From: a virus
Length of the DNA: 33,072 nucleotides
Virus record (IMG/VR): IMGVR_UViG_3300010354_000319
Span: 1-33,072 of that record
Reading direction: 5' to 3' (one strand)
The notes under the pieces were generated by a model that searched no databases, was not told the DNA's origin, and saw nothing but the letters and a program-made list of their open reading frames with translations. Each line of letters opens with the position of its first letter. The first letter of the stretch is position 1. Below, piece after piece: positions 1 to 9,053 of this stretch. A program made the translations under genes and the position numbers.

Positions 1-1278
1 GTTGGCAGCAAGACACTCAAGAAGAGGGCTACCACCAGTAGTATTAACTGAGAGATCGTTGATGGTTGTAATACCACGATACCCAGTAGAAGCAGTGAGC
101 TCATTATCAAGCTCGTAAGCAGTATACGAATTACCATCGGCAAAACGAATTTCATTGTTTTGAAGTTGAGTGTTATCTACACCAGCAGCAGAGATGGTTA
201 CATGTCCATTTGCGTCTACATCAAAGTCTTCCTGATCGAACGATGCAAGACCTTTTTGACGAGTTGTAACTAGGGCAAGATGTCTCCATGATACTGTTCC
301 ATCTGAAACATCTCCAGAAGTATGTGTAGGAGCAGTAGCACCAGAGGTTCCTGCGTTAAGTGCTTGATATAATCTTCCACCATTAGTTACTTTATCATAA
401 CGAGAATATGCAGTGCCAGTTACCCATGCTGATGCAGTTGTTCCTTCTACTGCAGTTGCAATTGGAAAGTCCGTCGCTGCAGTAAATCTTCCCCATTGAT
501 CTACAGTAAATTGAGTTGCTTTGATTGTTTGAGATGCACTTGCAACTGTAGGAGTATTATATGTTCCTGGATTAACAGTTGTATTAATAAGATCTAGAGT
601 TGGATTGCCAGTTACACCAGCAGGATTAACTACTGAGATTCTTCCTGCTGTACCAGTAATAGTTCTAGTAGCAATATTACCGTCAGAAACGCGAGCAATA
701 ATACCCGTAGTAGTTAAATCTGCAATTCCTTGTAGGTCTCTATCGAATGCTTGGGCAGATTCTCCTTCAATTGTTCCATCGAGGTTATAATCTGCAATAT
801 TATTTGGATTAGATCCATCTATAATTCTACCTTTAGCATCAACAGTAACTTTTGTATAATCACCAGTACTATTAATAGTTCCATCATAATGAGGTAGTGA
901 TGGAATAATCTGCAATCCTGTTGACAAGTTCAAGTTGGCAGAACCATCAAAAGTAGATGATGCTGTAACATCTCCCGTCAGTGCAATTTGACGAGTATTT
1001 GCAAGACGAGTAGCAGTGGAAGAGTTTCCGATTAAAGACGCAGTTATAATTCCAGCTTGGAAATTTCCATCAGCATCTCTTTGTACTAAAGTACTTGGAG
1101 TGTTGGTAATTGATTCTAGAGGTCTTTCGTATTTTAACGAGTTCCATGTAGTAACACCATCACCGATTTTAATACGTCCAGTATCGATTTCGATTCCAAG
1201 TTCACCAATGGCTAACGTTGGATTAACGTTTGACCACTCTTGTGCGGATCCTCTTCTTAATTGTATTCTATTTGCCAT
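1..1278 (-). CDS. Tail-fibre-like protein, 5' part (partial, runs off the window)
   Basis: The frame is open from the ATG at 1278 to base 1, giving 426 residues with no stop. The N-terminus MANRIQLRRGSAQEWSNVNP continues to LAIGELGIEIDTGRIKIGDG and TTWNSLKY. This is the Mtd-type N-terminal domain that heads many phage fibres and tropism determinants. Next comes a fibre phrase with ATRLANTRQIALTGDVT and FDGSANLNLST, then VTVDAKGRI repeats. At ~298-335 lies GRLYQALNAGTSGATAPTHT with DGTVSW, a carbohydrate-binding-like or fibre knob module common in marine phages. The last visible residues read NTTGGSPLLECLAAN. The upstream leader holds AAAGGA about 20 bases before the ATG, too far for a classic ribosome-binding site, and nothing better is nearer. 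It has its own late promoter. It is probably a host-recognition fibre or a baseplate-attached spike. Confidence 0.88.
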   Translation of the reverse strand, partial: MANRIQLRRGSAQEWSNVNPTLAIGELGIEIDTGRIKIGDGVTTWNSLKYERPLESITNTPSTLVQRDADGNFQAGIITASLIGNSSTATRLANTRQIALTGDVTASSTFDGSANLNLSTGLQIIPSLPHYDGTINSTGDYTKVTVDAKGRIIDGSNPNNIADYNLDGTIEGESAQAFDRDLQGIADLTTTGIIARVSDGNIATRTITGTAGRISVVNPAGVTGNPTLDLINTTVNPGTYNTPTVASASQTIKATQFTVDQWGRFTAATDFPIATAVEGTTASAWVTGTAYSRYDKVTNGGRLYQALNAGTSGATAPTHTSGDVSDGTVSWRHLALVTTRQKGLASFDQEDFDVDANGHVTISAAGVDNTQLQNNEIRFADGNSYTAYELDNELTASTGYRGITTINDLSVNTTGGSPLLECLAAN

Positions 1279-1320
1279 TGGTAATTATCCCAAAGTCCTT
1301 TAAGGAATTAATCTCTTATA

Positions 1321-1328
1321 TATTTATA
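1321..1328 (-). promoter_or_regulatory. T4-type late promoter (TATAAATA) for the fibre gene
   Basis: The minus strand carries an exact TATAAATA, the consensus recognised in T4-like phages by the gp55 late sigma factor. It sits in the only sizeable intergenic gap in the window, immediately downstream of the terminator and 42 bases before the fibre gene ATG. The T-tract of the terminator runs straight into the first T of the promoter. I noticed no other exact minus-strand match in the gaps between genes. Confidence 0.7.
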
Positions 1329-1355
1329 AAAAAGAAGGGAGACGCTAATCTCCCC
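1328..1355 (-). terminator. Rho-independent terminator after the wedge operon
   Basis: On the minus strand a perfect 6-bp stem GGGAGA/TCTCCC encloses the 6-base loop TTAGCG and is followed directly by TTCTTTTTT. It lies 6 bases past the stop of the 67-aa gene. This is a short but GC-rich hairpin with a good U-tract in an AT-rich genome. Confidence 0.75.
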
Positions 1356-1360
1356 GCTTA

Positions 1361-1564
1361 TTATTCTTCTACAGTATCTTCTTCTTGGTCTTCTTCTTTT
1401 CCAATATATTCTAAAGCTTCAATTGCACCCAAAAGTTTTAATGCTACAGTTTCGTTTTCCTTAATTTTTTGTGCTAACTGCTGATTTTCATTGATTAATG
1501 TTTGATATCTATCACGAAACTGCAATAAAAGTTCTTCTGGTGTTGTTTTTTCAATTGTCATCAT
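1361..1564 (-). CDS. Small acidic coiled-coil protein (67 aa), unknown function
   Basis: The protein is a predicted helix throughout: TTPEELLLQFRDRYQTLINE, then NQQLAQKIKENETVALKLLG and AIEALEYIGK, ending in a very acidic tail EEDQEEDTVEE. There are two adjacent ATGs, at 1564 and 1561. The AAGGAG sequence lies 4 bases before the first and 7 before the second, so the second is the better start and the true product may be 66 aa. Either way the start lies inside the 3' end of the 78-aa gene, overlapping by 11-14 bases. The gene is the last before a terminator. A small fibre or assembly chaperone is possible, but this is only a suggestion from size, coiled coil and position. Confidence 0.75.
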   Translation of the reverse strand: MMTIEKTTPEELLLQFRDRYQTLINENQQLAQKIKENETVALKLLGAIEALEYIGKEEDQEEDTVEE

Positions 1565-1787
1565 TTTTCTCCTTGACTAATAATTTAAGTAATGTTTTAA
1601 TCTCGTTCATATCAGATGAAAGATTGCTTACATCCTTTTTAAGTTGTTGCAATTCTTCTTTTTCTTTTTTTAAACGATTATAATTACTGAGATAAGCATC
1701 ATGCTCAGTACTATTATTATTTAGTATAGCATGAGTGAAAGGATCCCTGATGAGATCCTTATTATTTTTTACTGGTATAAAATCCAT
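1551..1787 (-). CDS. Small coiled-coil protein (78 aa), unknown function
   Basis: This small protein starts MDFIPVKNNKDLIRDPFTHA, followed by a polar segment and then a heptad-patterned charged helix over residues ~38-75 (NRLKKEKEELQQLKKDVSNL, then IKTLLKLLVKEK). The helix predicts a coiled coil. I recall similar short proteins with the MDFIPVKNNKDLIRDP opening next to large structural genes in marine T4-like phages, so it is a real conserved gene and not a chance frame. The start is 2 bp after the stop of the 2415-aa gene and has no clear ribosome-binding site, which suggests coupled translation. It could be a minor virion component or an assembly factor for a neighbouring fibre; nothing in the sequence decides. 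Confidence 0.8.
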   Translation of the reverse strand: MDFIPVKNNKDLIRDPFTHAILNNNSTEHDAYLSNYNRLKKEKEELQQLKKDVSNLSSDMNEIKTLLKLLVKEKNDDN

Positions 1788-1789
1788 AA

Positions 1790-4700
1790 TTAAGTTGCTA
1801 ATGCTAATGCTCTAAAATATTTAAACTGTGGAATCTCTGCTTGGTTTGGAGAACTCATACAAATTTTAATTTGGAATTTTGTAAACTCTAAACCAGTTGC
1901 GGTATATTCATAAGGTCTGAATACATAGACGTTATCTGGAAGAACTGGTTTATCAGATCCACCATCCCCATTAAAGAATGACCACGATAAAGTATCTTCT
2001 AATCCAGAAAATCCTGGAGGAACAATTCTATAACATACTCTAAAATTAGTGTTGGATGATTTGTAAGCATCAAAATAAACTTTAATGGATCTTGAAATTT
2101 GATTATCCAGAGAAATCATTTTTGTAATATAGACAGCAGCATGAGGATCATCTACAAACTGTTCTGCAGCAACCCAATTATCTGGATTGTTAATCCTATT
2201 TGTTGTTGTAATTAAACTAGATCTATCCAAATCTACAACTGGAGTTACTAAATCAGATGAACTGCTCAATAACATTTCCATAGTAAATGATTTTTGCCCT
2301 GCTAATTTAACCTCTTCATTTACTTGAGAAAGAATTAATTTTTGGGAGTCTAGCATATTCAGGGTATTCAAAGTTACATCGTTGTATGTACCATCATTTA
2401 CAAATGATATTTCTGTGGGATTGCCATTTGAAATTGAAGAACCGCTAATTGTATTAATCCTAGAAACAATTTTTGTTTTGGATTGGGTAACGGTTTGGAC
2501 AGATGGAGTAATATATTCAAAAGCAACATTTTGGGAAGCTTCTCCTGTAATTCCACCGCCTTTTATACCAGAAGTAGAGACTGAGGTTGTTCTAAGATCA
2601 TAAGTATCCAAAGTTGGATTTAAAAGTTCGGTATGAGTTTTATTAATTTCTACAAGTGGAATTCCATCAAGATTGTAGCACTCTACAAATTCTCCTTCAA
2701 TATGAGAAACTGCAGTCGATCCATCCAATCCTCTTCCATTTGTTTTGATTGTGATTGTAGTTCCATCATTACCTATTGATTCATATGCCATAATCTCACT
2801 ACCTACTTTAATGTAACCTGGATTTGTATTTGAAATCGCAAGACCATTAATCGTAGTATGGAAAGCAGATGCATCGGATACAGTTAAACTCAAATCTGTT
2901 AATGAAATAGTACTCTTTAATGTTGTTGGAGGTATTTCAGAAGTAATACCAGTTAATCTCACTTGGTTTGTAGTATCATGCATTCCATGATTACTATGGA
3001 AAACAGTAACTCTCTTAACTGAAGATGAGAATGTTGGAGTTAAACTTAAGTATTCTTGAGTACTATCACCAGAATAACTACTATTTTCTTCATCATAAGT
3101 AGCACTCATACTTGGAGAACCAGATTGGTTTAGTGTTTCACCATCAGAAAATATATTAGATACATAATTGACGGTAATTGTATTTGTACCACTATTCCAA
3201 TTCGTAACAATTGCCGTTGCTCCACTTGTCGCACCAGTTATAGTTCTACCAACCACAAATCCAGAACCAACTGGAGATGTTACTGCGATTTCAGCAGTAG
3301 ACTGACTACTAATAATTGGATACGTAACTGTTCCACCGATGCTACTTCCTTGCAAGAACGTTCCATCAACGTTATCAACTATTAATTGATATGGTGATGT
3401 TGTAGTAACAAACTCTTTAATTGTTGCAGATGCATTTGTAGTTTGTTGATAAATTCTTGCTCCTTTAGTAAATAATGACATTGAAGAGGATAGAATTAAT
3501 GATAGCGTTGGCGTCAAAGTTAAAATTGGATTTTCTCTCAATTTTATAATACCTCTATTTCCTCTTCCTAAAGCGGCATTGTTAAGAACAAGTTTACCAC
3601 TTAAGGGGCCAAATTTAGCTCTATAGATATTAAACTTAAGGTCTTGTAACTGGTTTGGAGTCCAAGTAGAAGCGTTCTGCGACTTAAATAAGACACCAGC
3701 ATAAGGTTGCGATGAAATAGTTCTATCACCAGTAATATCAACTTCTCCCATTTCCGAGATCCATACTGTATACTTGTTTGAATCTGAGAATAGAACAAAG
3801 CAATATTCTTCAGTATCACTTAAATATACTGGTGCTGGGAATACAAATGAAGTTGCGATAGATGCATTTTCAGATACTTCTACGTCTTCTGGATAAACTG
3901 TAACTGTTGATAGTGGAAGAATTCTATTTGTTGGAATTCCACTTTCCATTACTCTCAATTGTCCACTTACAGGAACATTAGTATCTTTGGAGTTGAAAAA
4001 TATTTCAACTTTAGAAAGATAGCAACCACCCTTTTCTTGAACAATAAACGATTGTGCTAATGGATCCCAATAACCAATCTGAACCTGTTCGCTTCTGGTT
4101 CTCACAGTTGTTCTTTCATCAGATAAAGGAATAGTTTCAACATCAGCATTTCTTATAGAAAGAACTGTTTCCTGGGAAGTTTCTAAAACACCAGTAGCTT
4201 CATATGTTACTTGTGCAGATGAAGATGTTGTATCTCCTGGTAATGATACAGCATCAGATTCGCTAGTAGTCAGTTTAAATAATCTTCTGCCAGTTGCCCA
4301 CTTTGGATTAGTTGATGTCGTTGCAGATGGGATAAAGAACGAACCTTTAAATGATCCTCTAGGATCTGAGATTAATCTTCTATCTTTTATAACTGCTTTT
4401 GCTCCAGAAGATAATCCAGTAACTATATAATTAATTTGAATATTTCCAAAATAATCCGAACTCACTTGCTCAGATAAAGAATTAATATCAATATTTAAGT
4501 ATGCAGTTTCCGATGAATATACGTCAAGAAGTTCTTCCGATGTGTATGGGTTATACTTATAACCATCATTTAGAATTGCAACTTTAGCTCTAAACATAGT
4601 TGTTTGTAGACCTGTCGATGAAATTTCATCAACCGATACAGTTTCCCCAACCTGGAATGGTATACTATTAGTATTTGAATTTAAAGTTGGATTTTTAATT

Positions 4701-7700
4701 AATTCAATTAATTTTGGAATAACAAAATTAGTAACAGAAACATTATCAAAGAAAGCATAGAACCTCGATGATGGTTTTAATCTCTCCGCTTTAATTCCAA
4801 TATTTCTTGAACGAATCCAAGGAATAGATGTTTTATTAATAATTCTAGAACCAAGGCTCTGATTATCGAATCTTTCAATTAATCTCTGTTGAGTACCAGT
4901 TCTTCTTTCAATAATACCAGTTGTGGTTGTAGTTCTTGTGCCATATACAGGTTGCCATCTACCAACAGGGCCTAACCATCCTCTCCATTCACCTCCAGAA
5001 GTGCTGGTTTGAGCACCAGACCAATCTTCTACCCATGATCCCCATTGTTGCGGACCAAATCCATTTTGGTCTGCATTAATTTCTTTAGCTTTTGATTGAT
5101 AATCCCCTTCAACACGAACAATATTTACAGGAGCAATTTCAGTTTCAATCCAATCATCGCTGGTTGGATTAAGTTCAATTCCACCTAAAAATGTAAATAC
5201 ATTGAATGGATTGACATTTTCGATTCTGGAAGCATAAGGTTGAGATATCAATAACTCATGAGCATAAGGTAATGTGATTAAACCTTGATTCCTAACAACA
5301 TTAGAAGATGCAGTTTGATTATAAATTAGAGGGACATTTGTGGTGTAATGAGAAGGGCGAAGAATTCTTTCTGCATAATCAATAGCAGCAGAATAATCAT
5401 CATTGTTTAAATCAATAACATTCTGATTTTCAAAAGAGTCTACAAAAAATCCATTTTTAAACTTATCGTTACCAAATTCATCTTGTATTGTTAATGTATT
5501 TGTTTCCTGCTCAAGAAGAGTTAATACACTGTAGTATTCTACATTTTGCACTCTCTTGTCAATTAAACCAATATCCCTCATCGTATATCTTTTAATATTT
5601 TCTTTAAATATTAAAGAATCTGTGTCGGGATCAAATCCATATGGATTGTGTCCGATTGTTGCAATTAACATTGCATTATTAGGATTATCTGGTGGAGATG
5701 GGATCTCTTCAGATTTACCTTCTACAATGAAAAATCTTCCATCAGTATCAACAAATAGTTTATCAATTCTCTTTAAATAATATGAGTAATCGCATCTAAA
5801 ATCCGAATCTGGTTTTGGTATATCAAAAATAGTTGCTCCGTCATTTGGATTAAATGATCTACTTGCAAAATCAAATGTCGAACAATTTAACTGGAAAGGA
5901 TCTGCTAAAGTTCCAGATCCACTTACTAAAGTAGTTATTGCTGGTCTAAAATCTAAAACATCTCTTAATTGTTTTGTGGTTACTAGTGTCGATCCACCAC
6001 CAGCAGAAGAAGTAAATGCTGGGATATCTTCATATGCAGTTCCAACATAAGAATTTATATTAAAATAATCTCCAGTTGATTCATGTGAATAATAATCAGC
6101 AACAATTTTTAATTTGCGAATAGGTGTGTTTGATCCTTTTTTTCTAACTAGTTTTGAAACATCATAGAAAAATTCTTTTTGGTTTGCATCTAAAATAAAC
6201 GATGAAGTAATATTTTTACTACCTTGATTAATGGAACCTGTTGCATCACTAATTAATGCAGTTACAGTATTGCCATTACTATCAATACCAGTTACAGTTT
6301 CATTTTGTTGGAAAGGAATAGAATTTTCATATACTAAAGAAAGTCTTAAATTTCCAGAATTAAAATCTACAACAAAAGCTTTTGCTCCTGAAGTTTTTCC
6401 TGTAACTAAAGTACCTGTTGCGAAAAATGATGCTTCTACTAATGTAATGTATGGTATTACAGCTTCATTATCATCTACAGATTCATATACAGCTCTTAAA
6501 TTATATACATCAGTATGTCCAAAAGATATATTTTTATCTTCAATTCTAATACCATAAATGTTGGAATATGAAAGTCCATACTGTATTTGATCACTTGATT
6601 TATTAGTTCTAGTTACTTTCCAAATGCCCATTTTATTAGCATTCTTAACTTTTTCAATAACTACGTTTTTTGATACTGCAGCATTGAATCTTACCGAAGT
6701 TATACCTACTAAGTTTGTTACGGTAATTGTAGATCTTGGAATTCCACTAGTATTAAATGTTGTATATGCTGGATCTCCAGAAACATCATTTTGAAGTATT
6801 AAAACATCACCAATATTGTAAGAAGAACCTCCAGAAACTCCAGTTACAGTTAAATTATAATTTTCTGTTTCTACAGCTTCAAATTGTAAGTTCTCTGCAA
6901 GAGAAATTGTAAAACTATTACTTGTAATTTGAGATTCATAAGTTCTTCTTATGATCATGCTCTCATCAGTAATAGTCTTGATTGATTCTTTTGGCATTTC
7001 GGTAAATAAATCCGAATTTTGTAAATCCAAAAGATTTGGTCTAATTCTAATTAGGGTATTGTATTGATCACCTATAGTTGGTGTAAATCCATTTGAAGGT
7101 GTTACTAAAAATGTCTGATTTGTATATGTAAATACAGATGCGGTATTTAAATCAGCTGGAACTGGGTCTACAACAAAATATTCAGTTGGAGAAATATATA
7201 TCAAATCTCCACATCTAATTTCTGGAGAAATATTACTATTATAACCAACTAAAAGTCCTTGTCCACCATCTTCGTCATAGGTAAAATAATCACCTGTTAA
7301 TTTAACTGATTCTGCTGCTATAAAATCACCACTTAAAATAACTGTGTTTGAACTATTTCTGCCTACAAATTGTCTAATGTCCGAATATTTGTATGTATAT
7401 AGATTGGTTATTGTTGCCTTATCATTACCATCAATTTCAATAACTTCTCCACTTCTAAAATCTCCAACTACATTTATTAAAGTTATTGTTTGTCCAGTAA
7501 AAGATGTTCCTCCTCCTGAGGGAATACGAAGGTATCCTTCAGCTCCAGAACTTTTACCTCTAATTAAGGAACCACCTTCAATAGTAACGGAAGTAGTAAG
7601 ATATAGTTTAGTGAACAAGGAGATGTCAAAAAGGTGTGCATCGTACACATCATTTAAATCTCCTTGTGCAGTATCAGTTCCACTAGAAGAAAATTCCCAA

Positions 7701-9037
7701 CTAGAAATTCTAGCGAGACCAATTATATCTCCTTCTACAGATCCTGGAGTTACTGTATATTGATCTCGTAATTCTATAACTTGATAAGAGTCTCCAATAT
7801 CAGGTCCACTCAAAACTGGAGATCCATAAACATTATTTACCTTTGCCGTATTTCCCAATTCAAAAGGTATAATATTATTTTGTAATGATTTATATGATCT
7901 TGGTTTACGTAGATCTAGATATGTTGGTGCATCTCTAGTAATCGGATATCCTTTGAGATAAACTTTTCCAGGAGAAATTTGAACAGTAAACAATTCTTCA
8001 GATGCAAGAACTCCAGTATCCTCGGTATATGTTCCTGGTAGATATACACCATTATTAAATCCATCATTTAAACATTCTCTCACCTTTACATCGAAAGGTT
8101 TGATCATAAAATCACCAGCTACATCATAAGTTTGAGATGCAAAACGCTTCTCCAATTCGCTATATTGAGTATCATCAACTTTTAGCTCAACTTTTCCATT
8201 TTTTAATCTTAAAAGTTCGTAGAAATTTTTGTCTGCATCATCATCAATATCTTTCTTGACTAATGTTGCTTTTAATTTAAATCTATGTGCTCCAGGAGCA
8301 GCATAGTTAGAGGATCCAGCAGCATTATCATTCAAGGATGAATCATCCTCAGAAGTGATAATAGATTCTGAAATTTCCAATCCAATTCTATAAGTTGGAT
8401 TGATAGCATACTGTTCTAAAATTAAACTTTGATATGCGACATCTACAAAAAATCCACGAATAAAATAAACACCATTATTAACATATGCTACAGATCCAAT
8501 TCTAGTAGAGTTATTTGGAATTAACTGAGCTACAGGAGTTCCTACTTCAATAAGAGTTGAACCAAATGTAATGTCTGTGTTTACAATAATTTGCTCATTA
8601 TTGGAAAATTTTCTTACAGTTTTTTCGGCACCACCAGATTCGGTATACTTTATATAAAGTGTTATAAATCCATCAACAGATTCCGAAGATGAAATTGTAT
8701 TAATAACTTCCGCTTTTACTCCACTCGATAGACCCGTGATGGTTTTTCCTAGTAATTCTAATCTGTAATTTTCTACTTCAGAACCTAAAAATGCAGATTG
8801 AATTAAAATGCAATCAACATTATTATCCCATCCAACTTGACCAGGAATTACCATGGCACCATCTTTAAATAGATGTGTTCCAACACTCTCTACTTGATTT
8901 TGTAAAATAGTTTGTAGAGTGGTTAGTTCTCTAGCCTGAATAGGAAATCCAGGTCTAAACAAAACTTTGTAGAAATTCTTATACTTGTCAAAGTCATCAT
9001 AATAAGGACTAACGTTCAGGTTGGTATTTTGTGCCAT
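1790..9037 (-). CDS. Large DUF4815-type baseplate/fibre structural protein (2415 aa)
   Basis: The N-terminus carries SPYYDDFDKYKNFYKVLFRP and GFPIQARELTTLQTILQ, the opening of phage DUF4815-type structural proteins. Typical landmarks follow. These are GHTDVYNLRAVYES; LRDVLDFRPAIT; the KRYTMRDIGLIDKRVQNVEYY segment (~1147-1170); DYAERILRPSH; WDPLAQSFIVQEKGGCYLSK (~1655); and, near the end, PQFKYFRALALAT. Between them lie several TG-SGA beta modules (ITGLSSGVKAEVI, VTGKTSGAKAFVV, ITGATSGATAIVT) and an EIMAYESIG to GRGLDG module also seen in the giant and 706-aa proteins. There is no signal peptide or membrane segment. AGGA precedes the ATG at 9037. The gene follows gp8 where T4 has genes 9 and 10, so it probably replaces the peripheral baseplate and fibre-attachment proteins. 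That role is inferred from position. Confidence 0.85.
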   Translation of the reverse strand: MAQNTNLNVSPYYDDFDKYKNFYKVLFRPGFPIQARELTTLQTILQNQVESVGTHLFKDGAMVIPGQVGWDNNVDCILIQSAFLGSEVENYRLELLGKTITGLSSGVKAEVINTISSSESVDGFITLYIKYTESGGAEKTVRKFSNNEQIIVNTDITFGSTLIEVGTPVAQLIPNNSTRIGSVAYVNNGVYFIRGFFVDVAYQSLILEQYAINPTYRIGLEISESIITSEDDSSLNDNAAGSSNYAAPGAHRFKLKATLVKKDIDDDADKNFYELLRLKNGKVELKVDDTQYSELEKRFASQTYDVAGDFMIKPFDVKVRECLNDGFNNGVYLPGTYTEDTGVLASEELFTVQISPGKVYLKGYPITRDAPTYLDLRKPRSYKSLQNNIIPFELGNTAKVNNVYGSPVLSGPDIGDSYQVIELRDQYTVTPGSVEGDIIGLARISSWEFSSSGTDTAQGDLNDVYDAHLFDISLFTKLYLTTSVTIEGGSLIRGKSSGAEGYLRIPSGGGTSFTGQTITLINVVGDFRSGEVIEIDGNDKATITNLYTYKYSDIRQFVGRNSSNTVILSGDFIAAESVKLTGDYFTYDEDGGQGLLVGYNSNISPEIRCGDLIYISPTEYFVVDPVPADLNTASVFTYTNQTFLVTPSNGFTPTIGDQYNTLIRIRPNLLDLQNSDLFTEMPKESIKTITDESMIIRRTYESQITSNSFTISLAENLQFEAVETENYNLTVTGVSGGSSYNIGDVLILQNDVSGDPAYTTFNTSGIPRSTITVTNLVGITSVRFNAAVSKNVVIEKVKNANKMGIWKVTRTNKSSDQIQYGLSYSNIYGIRIEDKNISFGHTDVYNLRAVYESVDDNEAVIPYITLVEASFFATGTLVTGKTSGAKAFVVDFNSGNLRLSLVYENSIPFQQNETVTGIDSNGNTVTALISDATGSINQGSKNITSSFILDANQKEFFYDVSKLVRKKGSNTPIRKLKIVADYYSHESTGDYFNINSYVGTAYEDIPAFTSSAGGGSTLVTTKQLRDVLDFRPAITTLVSGSGTLADPFQLNCSTFDFASRSFNPNDGATIFDIPKPDSDFRCDYSYYLKRIDKLFVDTDGRFFIVEGKSEEIPSPPDNPNNAMLIATIGHNPYGFDPDTDSLIFKENIKRYTMRDIGLIDKRVQNVEYYSVLTLLEQETNTLTIQDEFGNDKFKNGFFVDSFENQNVIDLNNDDYSAAIDYAERILRPSHYTTNVPLIYNQTASSNVVRNQGLITLPYAHELLISQPYASRIENVNPFNVFTFLGGIELNPTSDDWIETEIAPVNIVRVEGDYQSKAKEINADQNGFGPQQWGSWVEDWSGAQTSTSGGEWRGWLGPVGRWQPVYGTRTTTTTGIIERRTGTQQRLIERFDNQSLGSRIINKTSIPWIRSRNIGIKAERLKPSSRFYAFFDNVSVTNFVIPKLIELIKNPTLNSNTNSIPFQVGETVSVDEISSTGLQTTMFRAKVAILNDGYKYNPYTSEELLDVYSSETAYLNIDINSLSEQVSSDYFGNIQINYIVTGLSSGAKAVIKDRRLISDPRGSFKGSFFIPSATTSTNPKWATGRRLFKLTTSESDAVSLPGDTTSSSAQVTYEATGVLETSQETVLSIRNADVETIPLSDERTTVRTRSEQVQIGYWDPLAQSFIVQEKGGCYLSKVEIFFNSKDTNVPVSGQLRVMESGIPTNRILPLSTVTVYPEDVEVSENASIATSFVFPAPVYLSDTEEYCFVLFSDSNKYTVWISEMGEVDITGDRTISSQPYAGVLFKSQNASTWTPNQLQDLKFNIYRAKFGPLSGKLVLNNAALGRGNRGIIKLRENPILTLTPTLSLILSSSMSLFTKGARIYQQTTNASATIKEFVTTTSPYQLIVDNVDGTFLQGSSIGGTVTYPIISSQSTAEIAVTSPVGSGFVVGRTITGATSGATAIVTNWNSGTNTITVNYVSNIFSDGETLNQSGSPSMSATYDEENSSYSGDSTQEYLSLTPTFSSSVKRVTVFHSNHGMHDTTNQVRLTGITSEIPPTTLKSTISLTDLSLTVSDASAFHTTINGLAISNTNPGYIKVGSEIMAYESIGNDGTTITIKTNGRGLDGSTAVSHIEGEFVECYNLDGIPLVEINKTHTELLNPTLDTYDLRTTSVSTSGIKGGGITGEASQNVAFEYITPSVQTVTQSKTKIVSRINTISGSSISNGNPTEISFVNDGTYNDVTLNTLNMLDSQKLILSQVNEEVKLAGQKSFTMEMLLSSSSDLVTPVVDLDRSSLITTTNRINNPDNWVAAEQFVDDPHAAVYITKMISLDNQISRSIKVYFDAYKSSNTNFRVCYRIVPPGFSGLEDTLSWSFFNGDGGSDKPVLPDNVYVFRPYEYTATGLEFTKFQIKICMSSPNQAEIPQFKYFRALALAT

Positions 9038-9053
9038 TTTTTTCCTATTCTAA

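Noticed and set aside
1016-1303. 95-codon plus-strand frame across the fibre gene start
   Set aside because: The opposite strand encodes the Mtd-type N-terminus, which is clearly the real product. The plus-strand frame also runs over the promoter leader.
1551-1564. Programmed frameshift joining the 78-aa and 67-aa genes
   Set aside because: The second gene has its own strong AAGGAG site and ATG, and no slippery heptamer is apparent in the overlap. Ordinary gene overlap explains it.
6231-6557. 108-codon plus-strand frame
   Set aside because: It is antisense to the same 2415-aa gene and looks like its shadow, with no independent coding signal.
7344-7763. 139-codon plus-strand frame
   Set aside because: It lies wholly antisense to the 2415-aa gene, has no homology I recognise and no ribosome-binding context. 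Long antisense frames are expected opposite repeat-rich beta proteins.
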